Shown: positions 1 to 7,292 of the stretch, in pieces
How the letters are laid out: each line of letters opens with the position of its first letter
Position numbering within the stretch: position 1 is the first letter of the stretch
Source of the DNA: Gemmataceae bacterium
Lineage (GTDB): Bacteria > Planctomycetota > Planctomycetia > Gemmatales > Gemmataceae
NCBI GenBank assembly: GCA_019636445.1
Contig: JAHBXO010000010.1
Span: 62,001 to 126,000 of the forward strand
Length of the DNA stretch: 64,000 nt
Reading direction: 5' to 3'
Notes under the pieces: model-generated
Database searches by the model: none
What the model was told of the DNA's origin: nothing
Seen by the model: the letters and a program-made list of their open reading frames with translations, nothing else
Program-made: the position numbers and the translations under genes

Positions 1-51
1 CGCCCCCGCAACGAGCGAAACGACGGCAAGCGTGTACAGCATTCGGCGCAT
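1..51 (-). CDS. N-terminus of a secreted protein, cut by the window edge
   Basis: The complement of 51..1 opens with ATG and encodes 17 residues (MRRMLYTLAVVSLVAGA): two arginines followed by a hydrophobic stretch, as in the n- and h-regions of a Sec signal peptide. The gene runs off the left edge, so nothing can be said about the mature protein. It is transcribed divergently from the esterase at 186, so 52-185 should hold both promoters. Confidence 0.5.
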   Translation of the reverse strand, partial: MRRMLYTLAVVSLVAGA

Positions 52-185
52 GGCGGTTCCCCGATTCGGCCCCGAGCATACCGTCCGCCGCCACCGACGC
101 AAGAGGAACTTCCCCGCGAACTCCCCACGCGAGTCCGTCGGGAAATTCTCCGTACTCTAATCACGACTTCTCCCGAGGTGGCCTC

Positions 186-1277
186 ATGACCAAAACGACC
201 AGCTACGCCCTCTGTTCCGTGCTCCTCTTCGCCGGCACCGCCGTCGCCCAGCCGAAGGTGCGCAAATACGACGACAAGGGTGCCCCGCCCTTCAAGGTCC
301 TCAAGGAGGGCGAACTCCCGCCGCTGGACGCCTACGACAACTTCGTCATCGGCCCCAACTACACCCCGGCCCCGGAACGCAAGAAGGTCGACGGCGTGCC
401 CGAAGGCATGGTCCAGCAGTTCGAGTTCGACTCGAAGGAAACCAAGCTCTTCAATCCCGGCATCGCCCGCAAGGTCTTCGGCAAGCCCGACCCGAACAAC
501 CCCAAGACGCTCATCGTCGAGACGCACACCATCGACTACAAGCGCCGAGTCGGCGTCTACATCCCGGCCCAGTACAAGGAGGGCACCGAAGCCCCCTTCA
601 TGGTCGTGCACGACGGCCCCGGCCACGCCAACGGCTACAAGACGATGCTCGACAACCTCATCGCCCAGAAGCGCATCCCGCCGATCGTGCTCATCTCGAT
701 CTCCAACGGCGGCGGCGACGCCCAGGGGCACGAGCGCGGCAAGGAATACGACAACATGAACGGCGACTACGCCACGTACATCGAGGACGAGGTGCTGCCT
801 CGCGTCGAGAAGAACTGCAAGGTGAAGCTGACCAAGGACCCCGACGGCCGCGCCGCGATGGGTTGCAGCTCCGGCGGCTCCTGCGCCCTCATCATGGCCT
901 GGTTCCGCAACGACCTCTACCACCGCGTGCTCACCACCTCCGGCACGTTCGTCAATCAGGCCTGGCCGTACAAGGAGGAATTCCCGGACGGTGCTTGGGG
1001 CTTCCACGAAACACTGATCCCGAAGGAGCCGAAGAAGTCGATCCGCCTGTTCATCCAGGTCGGCGACCGGGACCTGTACAACCCGAACGTGATGCGGGAC
1101 AACATGCACGACTGGGTGGAGGCGAACCACCGCATGGCGAAGGTGCTGAAGGCGAAGGGCTACGAGTACCAGTACCTGTTCTGCCAGAACTCCGGCCACT
1201 GCGACGGCAAGGCCCAGGCCCAGTTCCTCCCGCACGCGATCGAATGGACGTGGAAGGGCTACGCGGCGAAGAAGTAG
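186..1277 (+). CDS. Secreted esterase, alpha/beta hydrolase (enterochelin-esterase-like)
   Basis: A 363-residue protein with an N-terminal signal peptide (residues 1-21, ending ..AVA). The rest fits the putative-esterase (PF00756-type, Fes/esterase D-like) alpha/beta hydrolase fold. A nucleophile elbow GCSSG lies at 226-230 with Ser228 as likely nucleophile. A GDRD segment near 302 and a SGHCDG segment near 344 are placed where the acid and the histidine of the triad normally lie. Exported members of this family in planctomycetes are usually annotated as acetyl-xylan, feruloyl or siderophore esterases. The substrate cannot be read from the sequence and no polysaccharide or siderophore genes adjoin it. 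The gene appears monocistronic and ends convergently with the oxygenase gene at 1317. Confidence 0.85.
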   Translation: MTKTTSYALCSVLLFAGTAVAQPKVRKYDDKGAPPFKVLKEGELPPLDAYDNFVIGPNYTPAPERKKVDGVPEGMVQQFEFDSKETKLFNPGIARKVFGKPDPNNPKTLIVETHTIDYKRRVGVYIPAQYKEGTEAPFMVVHDGPGHANGYKTMLDNLIAQKRIPPIVLISISNGGGDAQGHERGKEYDNMNGDYATYIEDEVLPRVEKNCKVKLTKDPDGRAAMGCSSGGSCALIMAWFRNDLYHRVLTTSGTFVNQAWPYKEEFPDGAWGFHETLIPKEPKKSIRLFIQVGDRDLYNPNVMRDNMHDWVEANHRMAKVLKAKGYEYQYLFCQNSGHCDGKAQAQFLPHAIEWTWKGYAAKK

Positions 1278-1316
1278 GGACTTTGTCCGACACTACACGA
1301 TCGCGGCTCGAGTGGA

Positions 1317-1907
1317 TTATTCGCCCACTCGCACTTTGCGGAAGGTCAAGGAGACTCTCCGACGGCGCAACAAGCCGCGATCCCTCAATCGTGGTCGTAT
1401 CTGGTGGGTCCAGTCGTAGCGGGCCGGACCCGATAACACCAGCAGGCTACCCGGTGCGAGCGTCAGCGTCGCGACCGTATGCGGCCGTACCCGCTGAAAT
1501 TCCATCTCGTACGCCCATCCAAGGCTCACGATCGCGATGTGGTCCTCGAAGCAAGGTTCACAATCGATGTGCGCGGCGATCCCTTGGCCCGGAAGATATT
1601 CATTCACGATGAGTTGGTCGAATCCTTGGTCGACCGCAACGACCGCCGGGAGCGCTCGAAGGATTCCGTCGACGAACTTCGGCAAAGGGCCGAGACGCAT
1701 CGACGAATCGACGCGACGGGCCTTGTAGTCGTAGCGGAATCCGTAGTGTTGGACTCGGCGCTGGAGTTCCCGACTCCATTCCCGCGAATCGATTGTGGTG
1801 AGGAGATCGGCTTGTTCGGATTCGTCGAGGAATCGAGGTTCGTACCGCAGTCCGTCGGGGAGCGGGGCCGGCGACTCGAACTCGGCGAAGAGGTGCCTGT
1901 CAATCAC
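1317..1907 (-). CDS. AlkB-like 2-oxoglutarate/Fe(II) dioxygenase
   Basis: A 196-residue protein with the AlkB signature in order: NEY near 102-104, iron ligands H113 and D115 (HID), distal H168 (WTHQIRPR), and the 2-oxoglutarate-binding arginines R184 and R190 in RVSLTFR. AlkB enzymes oxidatively remove methyl groups from nucleic acids or hydroxylate modified bases. The compact form without a long N-terminus resembles the oxygenase domain of ALKBH8-type proteins. The GTG start overlaps the stop of the upstream methyltransferase by four bases (GTGA), so the two are translationally coupled. The pair sits in noticeably more AT-rich DNA than its surroundings. Whether DNA, tRNA or something else is the substrate is unknown. 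Confidence 0.85.
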   Translation of the reverse strand: MIDRHLFAEFESPAPLPDGLRYEPRFLDESEQADLLTTIDSREWSRELQRRVQHYGFRYDYKARRVDSSMRLGPLPKFVDGILRALPAVVAVDQGFDQLIVNEYLPGQGIAAHIDCEPCFEDHIAIVSLGWAYEMEFQRVRPHTVATLTLAPGSLLVLSGPARYDWTHQIRPRLRDRGLLRRRRVSLTFRKVRVGE

Positions 1908-2767
1908 GGCGACAACTCCTTGAGGATCATGCAGTCGTTTACGAATTGGGCTTTTCCCGCTATTCGACCCGCATACCGTCGATACTGTATCTGCTGTTCT
2001 TTGACCCCAAGCCTTCGAATTGGTCCGAGCTCTCGAACAAACCGCTCATACGACCGATTTGCGAATTTGGTCGTGGAGTTGACGTACAGAAATACCGCCG
2101 CCTTCACACGATCGCGCAGAATGACCGCATTCAGAGTTTTTGCCAAGGAGACAATGTCGAGTGACTTGCTGGCAAAAAGGTAGGACGCGACGAATATAAT
2201 GTTGACTGGGATAGGGAATAAATCGTGAATTGTGGCGGGATTAAACATCTCAGACGCGATGGAGAATTTCGATTCCCGATCAATTAGTCCAGAGAGTCTC
2301 GCCTCATTTAAGAGTGATTGAGCGGTAGATCGCATCGCACTTGATCGGTCAAATCCGAAGTAATGGAAGGGCGCACCTCGACAATGATCGGCGAATGCTA
2401 ACCCCGCGGTTCCCGGTCCACAACCGAGATCCACCAGCCATGTCACAAGCCCGGGAATCGACACGTCGTCGATCCACGTCGAACATCGATCGAACGTCGA
2501 CTGCAATTCCGCATGGTGCCTGGGGAGATAGAGGTAGCAGTAAAGCATTACGAGATCGGTCGGTGTCAAAGCACCGAATCGACTCGTGTACCCGGCATCG
2601 AAGTCGATCGAGCCGTTCTTGATGATGCCGAATCGAACGTGATGAAACGGGCACCCTAAGAGCAAATTCTTACTCAAGTTTGTTCGCGGATCGCGTTGAA
2701 CACGCAAGGCGATGTTTTTCCGATGAAACGCATCGCTGATCAGGTCTCGTTCATAGGTGAATATCAT
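1904..2767 (-). CDS. Class I SAM-dependent methyltransferase coupled to AlkB-like gene
   Basis: A 287-residue protein from the ATG at 2767 (MIFTYERD). An upstream TTG would add 11 residues but is less convincing. The SAM-binding motif I is clear (VDLGCGPG, about residues 112-119), followed by a motif-II-like acidic strand (FGFDRS). The N-terminal 110 residues are not recognised. Codon use is more AT-rich than in the neighbours, suggesting acquisition from outside. It is the first gene of a two-gene operon with the AlkB oxygenase. In eukaryotes an AlkB domain and a methyltransferase are fused in ALKBH8, which modifies wobble uridine in tRNA. A related role here is an inference from gene pairing only. 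Confidence 0.75.
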   Translation of the reverse strand: MIFTYERDLISDAFHRKNIALRVQRDPRTNLSKNLLLGCPFHHVRFGIIKNGSIDFDAGYTSRFGALTPTDLVMLYCYLYLPRHHAELQSTFDRCSTWIDDVSIPGLVTWLVDLGCGPGTAGLAFADHCRGAPFHYFGFDRSSAMRSTAQSLLNEARLSGLIDRESKFSIASEMFNPATIHDLFPIPVNIIFVASYLFASKSLDIVSLAKTLNAVILRDRVKAAVFLYVNSTTKFANRSYERFVRELGPIRRLGVKEQQIQYRRYAGRIAGKAQFVNDCMILKELSP

Positions 2768-2900
2768 AGTCCATTCCACACTCGGATGACGCGCCAACAA
2801 CCCGATTCGGATGGAGCCCTGTGAATTGTTTTGAACGAACGAACACTTCGCAATGTGAGTTGTGAGGGTGAGGGTTCTCGGCTCTGCGTCGTGCGAACAA

Positions 2901-3072
2901 TTAACACTCGCTCCCGCGGTCTTTCTTTCCTTGTCGCCTCTCTGCCGTCTTCCGCCTTGGCCTCTGTCGCTTGCCCGGCGTCGCCGGAGTCGGTACCGTG
3001 AGGTCGACGTTCGCCTGCTCGCGGCGGGATTCGATTGCCTCCATCGGTGGTAGGGACGGGATCAGGCCGTCG
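2901..3072 (-). pseudogene. Fragment resembling the C-terminal tail of YgiQ (copy 1)
   Basis: This stretch of the 2768-3160 gap has no complete gene. The complement from 3072 reads [20 protein letters not shown] and continues to a TAA at 2901. The intact YgiQ encoded at 4580-6547 has [20 protein letters not shown] at the same place near its C-terminus. No upstream YgiQ sequence is present and there is no plausible start codon, so this looks like a decayed gene end. The rest of the gap (2768-2900 and 3073-3160) shows nothing recognisable beyond the leader of the gene at 3161. Confidence 0.5.
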
Positions 3073-3160
3073 CAACCACCCAGTCCGCACTATACGAATT
3101 GCCACCGTTAATCGCTTGCTGAAATCGCGATGCGATGGTAGCGTCCGGCCAGGAGCCGAC

Positions 3161-3538
3161 ATGGACAAGAAGAGACCCCGCAAGTCGCGAACACCGCCGG
3201 CCCGGAAGCGCGAGCCGGCTGGCCTCACGCCGGCCGCGCCCGAACTGCTCATCGATCTGCAACGCCTCATCCGCTCGACTCGCGGGCAGGTGGCTCAAGC
3301 GGTCAACTCGGCGCTGGTGCTGTTGTACTGGCAGGTCGGCCAGCGCATCCGCACGGACGTGCTGGGAAACAAGCGGGCCGAGTACGGCGAAGAGATTGTG
3401 CCGACACTGTCGGCAAATTTGGTCGCCGAGTTCGGTCCGGGCTACTCCGTACCGAACCTGTCGCGGATGATGCGCTTCGCGGAGGTGTTCCCCGATCGCC
3501 AGATTCTTTCGACACTGTCGATAGAATTGGGCAGTTGA
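3161..3538 (+). pseudogene. Truncated DUF1016 (YhcG-type) nuclease-family N-terminus
   Basis: From the ATG at 3161, preceded by AGGAG at 3151, 125 residues are encoded. Residues about 25-120 match the DUF1016 N-terminal domain of YhcG-family proteins, with the helical pattern around VLLYWQVGQRI, YGEEIV and NLSRMMRFAE. Full-length relatives are about 330-380 residues and carry a C-terminal PDDEXK nuclease domain. Here the frame stops in the segment that normally reads LSxxLGWSH, and no nuclease domain follows. A palindromic repeat begins some 70 bp downstream, so insertion or deletion probably removed the 3' part. A free-standing N-terminal protein is possible but less likely. Confidence 0.6.
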
Positions 3539-3611
3539 ATTTCAATTTCGAGCTTGCTTCCATCGCGGGAACAGTACGTCCTCTGCATACGAGAGGGGCA
3601 ATCGCCATCTT

Positions 3612-3812
3612 GGCCCCGGAGGGGCCGCGGGCTGTAGCCACGGGTGGAGCGAAGCGAAACCCGTGGAAGGCGAGACTCGCGAACCTGCCCCGGCAGGGGC
3701 AGTGGAACGTCTACGGTTCCTTCGCCCCTACCGGGGCGAGTGTACGTTCCGTTGTGTCCACGGGTTCCGCTTCGCTTCACCCGTGGCTACAAGCCTTTGC
3801 CCCATTCGGGGC
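3612..3812. repeat. Palindromic repetitive element built of mini-hairpins
   Basis: Two 33-base arms in inverted orientation, 3634-3666 and 3758-3790, differ at two positions; each arm itself folds (CCACGGGTG...CCCGTGG). Around and between them are four mini-hairpins with GCCCC/GGGGC stems: 3612-3626, 3687-3700, 3724-3737 and 3799-3812. The whole has no coding potential and lies directly behind the truncated DUF1016 gene. The design resembles REP/MITE-like elements. Dispersal elsewhere in the genome cannot be tested from this window, where it occurs once. Confidence 0.75.
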
Positions 3813-3828
3813 AAGAAGCACAGATCGG

Positions 3829-3952
3829 AAAACTATCTCGGCGACTTCGTTCGCCGTTGATGCGACTTCCACTCCGGGCGGTAGACCTTGCCAGCCTTCG
3901 CCGAGCTCGGCACCGCGAGATAGTGGTCGGCGTTCGCCTTCTTTTGGCCGCC
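3829..3952 (-). pseudogene. Fragment resembling the YgiQ C-terminal tail (copy 2), in frame after the cyclophilin stop
   Basis: Immediately beyond the cyclophilin stop (3953-3955) the same frame continues for 38 codons to a second stop. It includes KKANADHYLAVP and then VYRPEWK. The intact YgiQ tail reads [12 protein letters not shown] and then GYRPGRA. The resemblance is short but ordered. It could be a duplicated gene end or a composition-driven coincidence in basic tails; stop-codon readthrough would attach it to cyclophilin but nothing supports that. Confidence 0.35.
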
Positions 3953-4510
3953 CTACCCCGCCTTCCCGCAGTCGCTGATGACGACCGGGGCCGACGTTTG
4001 GCCACTGCGCGAGCCGACGGCTTCGATCTTCTTCACCACGTCGTAGCCCGTCACGACCTGGCCGAACACGACGTGCTTGCCGTCGAGGTGGGGCGTCTGG
4101 GCCGTGCAGAGGAAGAACTGCGATCCGTTCGTATTCGGGCCGGCGTTCGCCATCGAGAGGGTGCCGGGGCCGAAGTGCTTGCCCGCCTTGCCGGAGAATG
4201 TTTCGTCGTCAAAGCGGCCGCCGTAGATCGACTCGCCGCCCCGGCCGTCGCCGCGCGTGAAGTCGCCCCCCTGGCACATGAATTGGGGGATCACGCGGTG
4301 GAAGGATGAGCCTTTGAACGCCAGCGCCGTCCCGGCCTTGCTCTTCGTGCCGACGCAGAGCTGGAGGAAGTTCTCGGCGGTCTTGGGGCACGTGTCGCCG
4401 AACAGTTCCATCACGATCCGCCCGGCCGGCTGGCCGCCGATGGTGATGTCGAAGAACACCTGGGGGTTCTTCGGGTTCACGGGGTGGAAGGGCTTGTACG
4501 CGTCGGCCAT
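3953..4510 (-). CDS. Cyclophilin-type peptidyl-prolyl cis-trans isomerase, eukaryote-like
   Basis: A 185-residue single-domain cyclophilin without a signal peptide, so probably cytoplasmic. Catalytic-core motifs are intact: [16 protein letters not shown] at 70-85 (Arg72 is the catalytic arginine), [11 protein letters not shown] and NTNGSQFF at 114-133. The cyclosporin-contact tryptophan of human cyclophilin A is His141 here (TPHLDGKH). It is closer in motif to eukaryotic CypA than to typical bacterial PpiA/PpiB and has an extra loop ([14 protein letters not shown]) like the divergent-loop cyclophilins of plants. It lies 69 bp downstream of ygiQ on the same strand and could be cotranscribed. 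Confidence 0.93.
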   Translation of the reverse strand: MADAYKPFHPVNPKNPQVFFDITIGGQPAGRIVMELFGDTCPKTAENFLQLCVGTKSKAGTALAFKGSSFHRVIPQFMCQGGDFTRGDGRGGESIYGGRFDDETFSGKAGKHFGPGTLSMANAGPNTNGSQFFLCTAQTPHLDGKHVVFGQVVTGYDVVKKIEAVGSRSGQTSAPVVISDCGKAG

Positions 4511-4579
4511 GATGGCTCCTGGTGTTGAAGGTAAGAGGTGATTATCGGCCTGCGGGTCGGGCGGACAAGGAAGCGGCCG

Positions 4580-6547
4580 CTACTTGTGCCGCCGCCGTTG
4601 GGTCGCACGGCCGGGGCGGTAGCCCTTGTTCGGCACGGCGTGGTAGTGGTCGGGGTTCGCGTCCTTGCGACGCTTCTCAAGCGCCTCCTTGGGAGGGTTC
4701 GCGGGGATGAGTCCGTCGCACCCGCCGATGAGGTCGCCGCGGCCGGCTTCGATCAGCGCCTCGCGGACCGCGAAGTAGTTCTCCGGCTTGAAGAACTGCA
4801 TCAAGGCCCGTTGCACTTTGCGGTCGCTCAACCCCTTCGCCACCGTCACCGGCTTCATCGTGAACGGATCGAGGCCGGTGTACCACATGCACGTCGCGAT
4901 GTCGAACGGGGCGGGGATGAAGTCCTGCACCTGGTCGGGTCGGTAGCCGTTGCGCTTCAGGTAGAGGGCGAGGTCGATCATCTCGTTCGCGGTGCTGCCG
5001 GGGTGGCTTGCGATGAAGTACGGTACGAGTTGCTGCTTCGGCTTGCCGGCCTTCGACGAGGCCTTCTGGAACTGCTTCGCGAAGACGCCGAAGTTGTCGA
5101 TGCTCGGCTTCTTCATCAGGTCCAGCACCATCGGGCTGGTGTGCTCGGGCGCGACCTTCAGGCGCCCGCCAACGTGATGGGCAGCCAGCTCCTCGACGTA
5201 CTCCGGCGAGAGCTGGGCGAGGTCCATGCGGATGCCGGAGGCGACGAAGACCTTGCGGATGCCGGGGGTCTCGCGCGTCTTGCGCATCAGTTCGATCGTC
5301 GGCTGGTGGTCGGTGCCGAGGAGCTTGCAGATCGTGGGATGGATGCACGAGAGCCGCTTGCACTTCGCTTCCACATCGGGGCGGGTGCAGCGCATCTTGT
5401 ACATGTTCGCGGTGGCGCCGCCAATGTCGGACACGATGCCCTTGAACTCCGGATCGGCGGCGAGTTTCTCCACTTCCCGCTGGATCGATTCGGGCGAGCG
5501 GCTCTGGATGATACGCCCCTGGTGGGCGGTGATACTGCAGAAGGTGCAGCCGCCGAAGCAGCCGCGCATGATTGTGACGGAGTCCTTGATCATCTCGTGA
5601 GCGGGGATCGGCTCGGTGTAGCTGGGGTGCGGGCGGCGGGTGTAGGGGAGTTCGTAGTAGCGATCCATCTGCTCTTGTGTGAGCGGCAAGTTCGGCGGGT
5701 TCTGCACGACGGCCTGGCGATCGTGGAACTGGACGAGCGCGGCGGCGTTGAACGGGTTCGTATTCTGGTGGATGATGCGCGTGGCTTCGGCGAAGGCGCG
5801 CTTGTCGGATTTGATATGCTCGTAGGTGGGGATGGTTTGATATTGGAAGCCCATCCCCCCGGACGTTCGTCCGGGGGCTTCTTCGGATGCGCCCATTGCG
5901 TAGGCGATGCCGCGGAGGTCGCGCAAATCTTTCACCGTTTGACCGGTTTGCAACCGCTTAGCGATCTCGACGATCGTCACCTCGCCCATGCCGTAGGCCA
6001 CGAGGTCGGCCTTGCTGTCCAGCAGGATCGAACGTTTCACCGTGTCGGACCAGTAATCGTAATGGGCCAGACGACGGAGCGAAGCTTCGACGCCGCCGGC
6101 GATGACGGGGACGCCGGGGAAGGCTTCGCGGCAGCGCTGCGAGTAGACGAGCGTGGCGCGGTCCGGGCGCAGGCCGATGCGGCCGCCGGGGGAGTAGGCG
6201 TCGTCGTTGCGGACCTTCTTGTTCGCGGTGTAGTGGTTGATGAGCGAGTCCATGTTCCCCGCGCTGACGGCGAAGAACAGGCGCGGCCGGCCGAACTGCC
6301 GCCACGGGTCGGCGGTCTTCCAGTCGGGCTGGCTCAGGATCGCGACGCGGAAGCCGGCCTGCTCAAGCGAGCGGTGGAGGATTGCCATCGCGAAGCTGGG
6401 GTGGTCGACGTAGGCATCGCCGGTGACGAAGACGACGTCGACGGCGTCCCAACCGCGGTCGCGCATCTCGGCGGCCGTCGTCGGCGCGAACGGCGCGGCG
6501 TAGCGGTCGTGCCACTGGTCGAGGGAGATGCGCTTGGGGGAAGTCAT
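4580..6547 (-). CDS. ygiQ: YgiQ family radical SAM protein
   Basis: A 655-residue protein from the ATG at 6547; an upstream in-frame start would overlap the VapC gene and is not needed. The N-terminal region ([17 protein letters not shown]...) and the radical SAM cluster motif C-x3-C-x2-C (GCFGGCTFC, near residues 329-336) are typical of YgiQ proteins. The C-terminal DUF3362-type region ends in a basic tail. The family is widespread but its reaction is not established. The cyclophilin gene follows on the same strand after 69 bp. Two fragments resembling its C-terminal tail lie downstream at 2901-3072 and 3829-3952. Confidence 0.93.
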   Translation of the reverse strand: MTSPKRISLDQWHDRYAAPFAPTTAAEMRDRGWDAVDVVFVTGDAYVDHPSFAMAILHRSLEQAGFRVAILSQPDWKTADPWRQFGRPRLFFAVSAGNMDSLINHYTANKKVRNDDAYSPGGRIGLRPDRATLVYSQRCREAFPGVPVIAGGVEASLRRLAHYDYWSDTVKRSILLDSKADLVAYGMGEVTIVEIAKRLQTGQTVKDLRDLRGIAYAMGASEEAPGRTSGGMGFQYQTIPTYEHIKSDKRAFAEATRIIHQNTNPFNAAALVQFHDRQAVVQNPPNLPLTQEQMDRYYELPYTRRPHPSYTEPIPAHEMIKDSVTIMRGCFGGCTFCSITAHQGRIIQSRSPESIQREVEKLAADPEFKGIVSDIGGATANMYKMRCTRPDVEAKCKRLSCIHPTICKLLGTDHQPTIELMRKTRETPGIRKVFVASGIRMDLAQLSPEYVEELAAHHVGGRLKVAPEHTSPMVLDLMKKPSIDNFGVFAKQFQKASSKAGKPKQQLVPYFIASHPGSTANEMIDLALYLKRNGYRPDQVQDFIPAPFDIATCMWYTGLDPFTMKPVTVAKGLSDRKVQRALMQFFKPENYFAVREALIEAGRGDLIGGCDGLIPANPPKEALEKRRKDANPDHYHAVPNKGYRPGRATQRRRHK

Positions 6548-6566
6548 GGGAGAATTATAGCCGCGC

Positions 6567-6953
6567 TTACCAGAGTCGTTGGATTCCGTAGGCGTCAAGG
6601 ATCGGATCGATGGAGAGGATGGGAATGTCTTCGGCGAGCGTCTGCGCGACCAGCAGTCGATCGAACGGGTCCTTGTGGTGGAACGGCAAAGTCGTCAACT
6701 GATCGCAATGAGCCGGCTCGATGGGCAGGATCGCGAAGCCGTTGTCGAGGATGGCGTGCCGAACAAAATCGAGGAAGGATTCCCGAAGTACGAGTTTGGA
6801 CGTTTTGATCTTGATCGCGATCTCCCAGTAGCTGGCCGGGCTGACCAGCACGCGGTTAGTCGGATCGGTGACGAGTTGTGCCGCCGTGGTACTCAACTTG
6901 GGATCATTCCAATAGACCCACAAGAGCGAATGGGTGTCGAGTAACAGATTCAC
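6567..6953 (-). CDS. PIN-domain ribonuclease toxin, VapC-like
   Basis: A 128-residue PIN protein. The first acidic residue is in [10 protein letters not shown], the second acidic position in SYWEIAIKI, and the third in the [12 protein letters not shown] motif; all are conserved. VapC toxins are Mg-dependent RNases that cleave tRNA or rRNA. The GTG start overlaps the stop of the upstream antitoxin by four bases (GTGA), the usual arrangement of a vapBC operon in which the antitoxin is made first. A decayed relative lies at 52466-52760. Confidence 0.9.
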   Translation of the reverse strand: MNLLLDTHSLLWVYWNDPKLSTTAAQLVTDPTNRVLVSPASYWEIAIKIKTSKLVLRESFLDFVRHAILDNGFAILPIEPAHCDQLTTLPFHHKDPFDRLLVAQTLAEDIPILSIDPILDAYGIQRLW

Positions 6954-7183
6954 GTCATGTACTCGGCGAAGTCTTTGAGATGTTCATCATCGTCGATGTA
7001 TTCCACCAGCATTCCCTGGCCGCGACCGAGGATGGGTACGCCTATTGGCGGCATATCCGGCGTACGGGGTCGAGTTGCCGTCGGCACGACGGTGCTCAAG
7101 AGCCGTTTCGCGAGGATCGCGCGCTCGTCGTCCGGGAGCGCCAGCGCTTCGGTATAGATCGCATCGAGTGTCATGATCTGCAT
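6950..7183 (-). CDS. Antitoxin of the VapC module
   Basis: A 77-residue protein from the ATG at 7183 (an ATG at 7174 is an alternative). The N-terminal half (LDAIYTEALALPDDERAILA) resembles the small addiction-module protein family rather than a classic VapB AbrB or Phd fold. The C-terminal half is acidic ([15 protein letters not shown]) and likely wraps the toxin. The same C-terminal segment occurs behind a different, Phd-like N-terminus in the broken antitoxin at 52466, so the toxin-binding tail appears modular. It is expected to repress its own promoter in complex with VapC. Confidence 0.75.
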   Translation of the reverse strand: MQIMTLDAIYTEALALPDDERAILAKRLLSTVVPTATRPRTPDMPPIGVPILGRGQGMLVEYIDDDEHLKDFAEYMT

Positions 7184-7235
7184 TTCCGAGCCTACGCGGG
7201 CATCATACCCGAAATCTGGATTCGCCACGATCCTC

Positions 7236-7269
7236 AAAAAAGAACAGGTCCGCCTGAACGGCGGACCTG
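7236..7269 (-). terminator. Rho-independent terminator of the htrA-like gene
   Basis: A 10-bp perfect stem (CAGGTCCGCC, 7245-7254, with GGCGGACCTG, 7260-7269) and a five-base loop. Read on the minus strand it is followed by TTCTTTTTT. It lies 24 bp past the stop of the protease gene at 7293. Confidence 0.85.
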
Positions 7270-7292
7270 CGTGGTGAAAACGAAATCCGGAT

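Noticed and set aside
863..1612. A 249-codon plus-strand frame spanning the end of the esterase and part of the AlkB gene
   Set aside because: It crosses two real genes in the wrong frame and has an Arg/Pro-rich shadow composition.
4538..6808. A 756-codon plus-strand frame opposite ygiQ
   Set aside because: The radical SAM motif and family pattern lie on the minus strand; the frame is a composition artefact.
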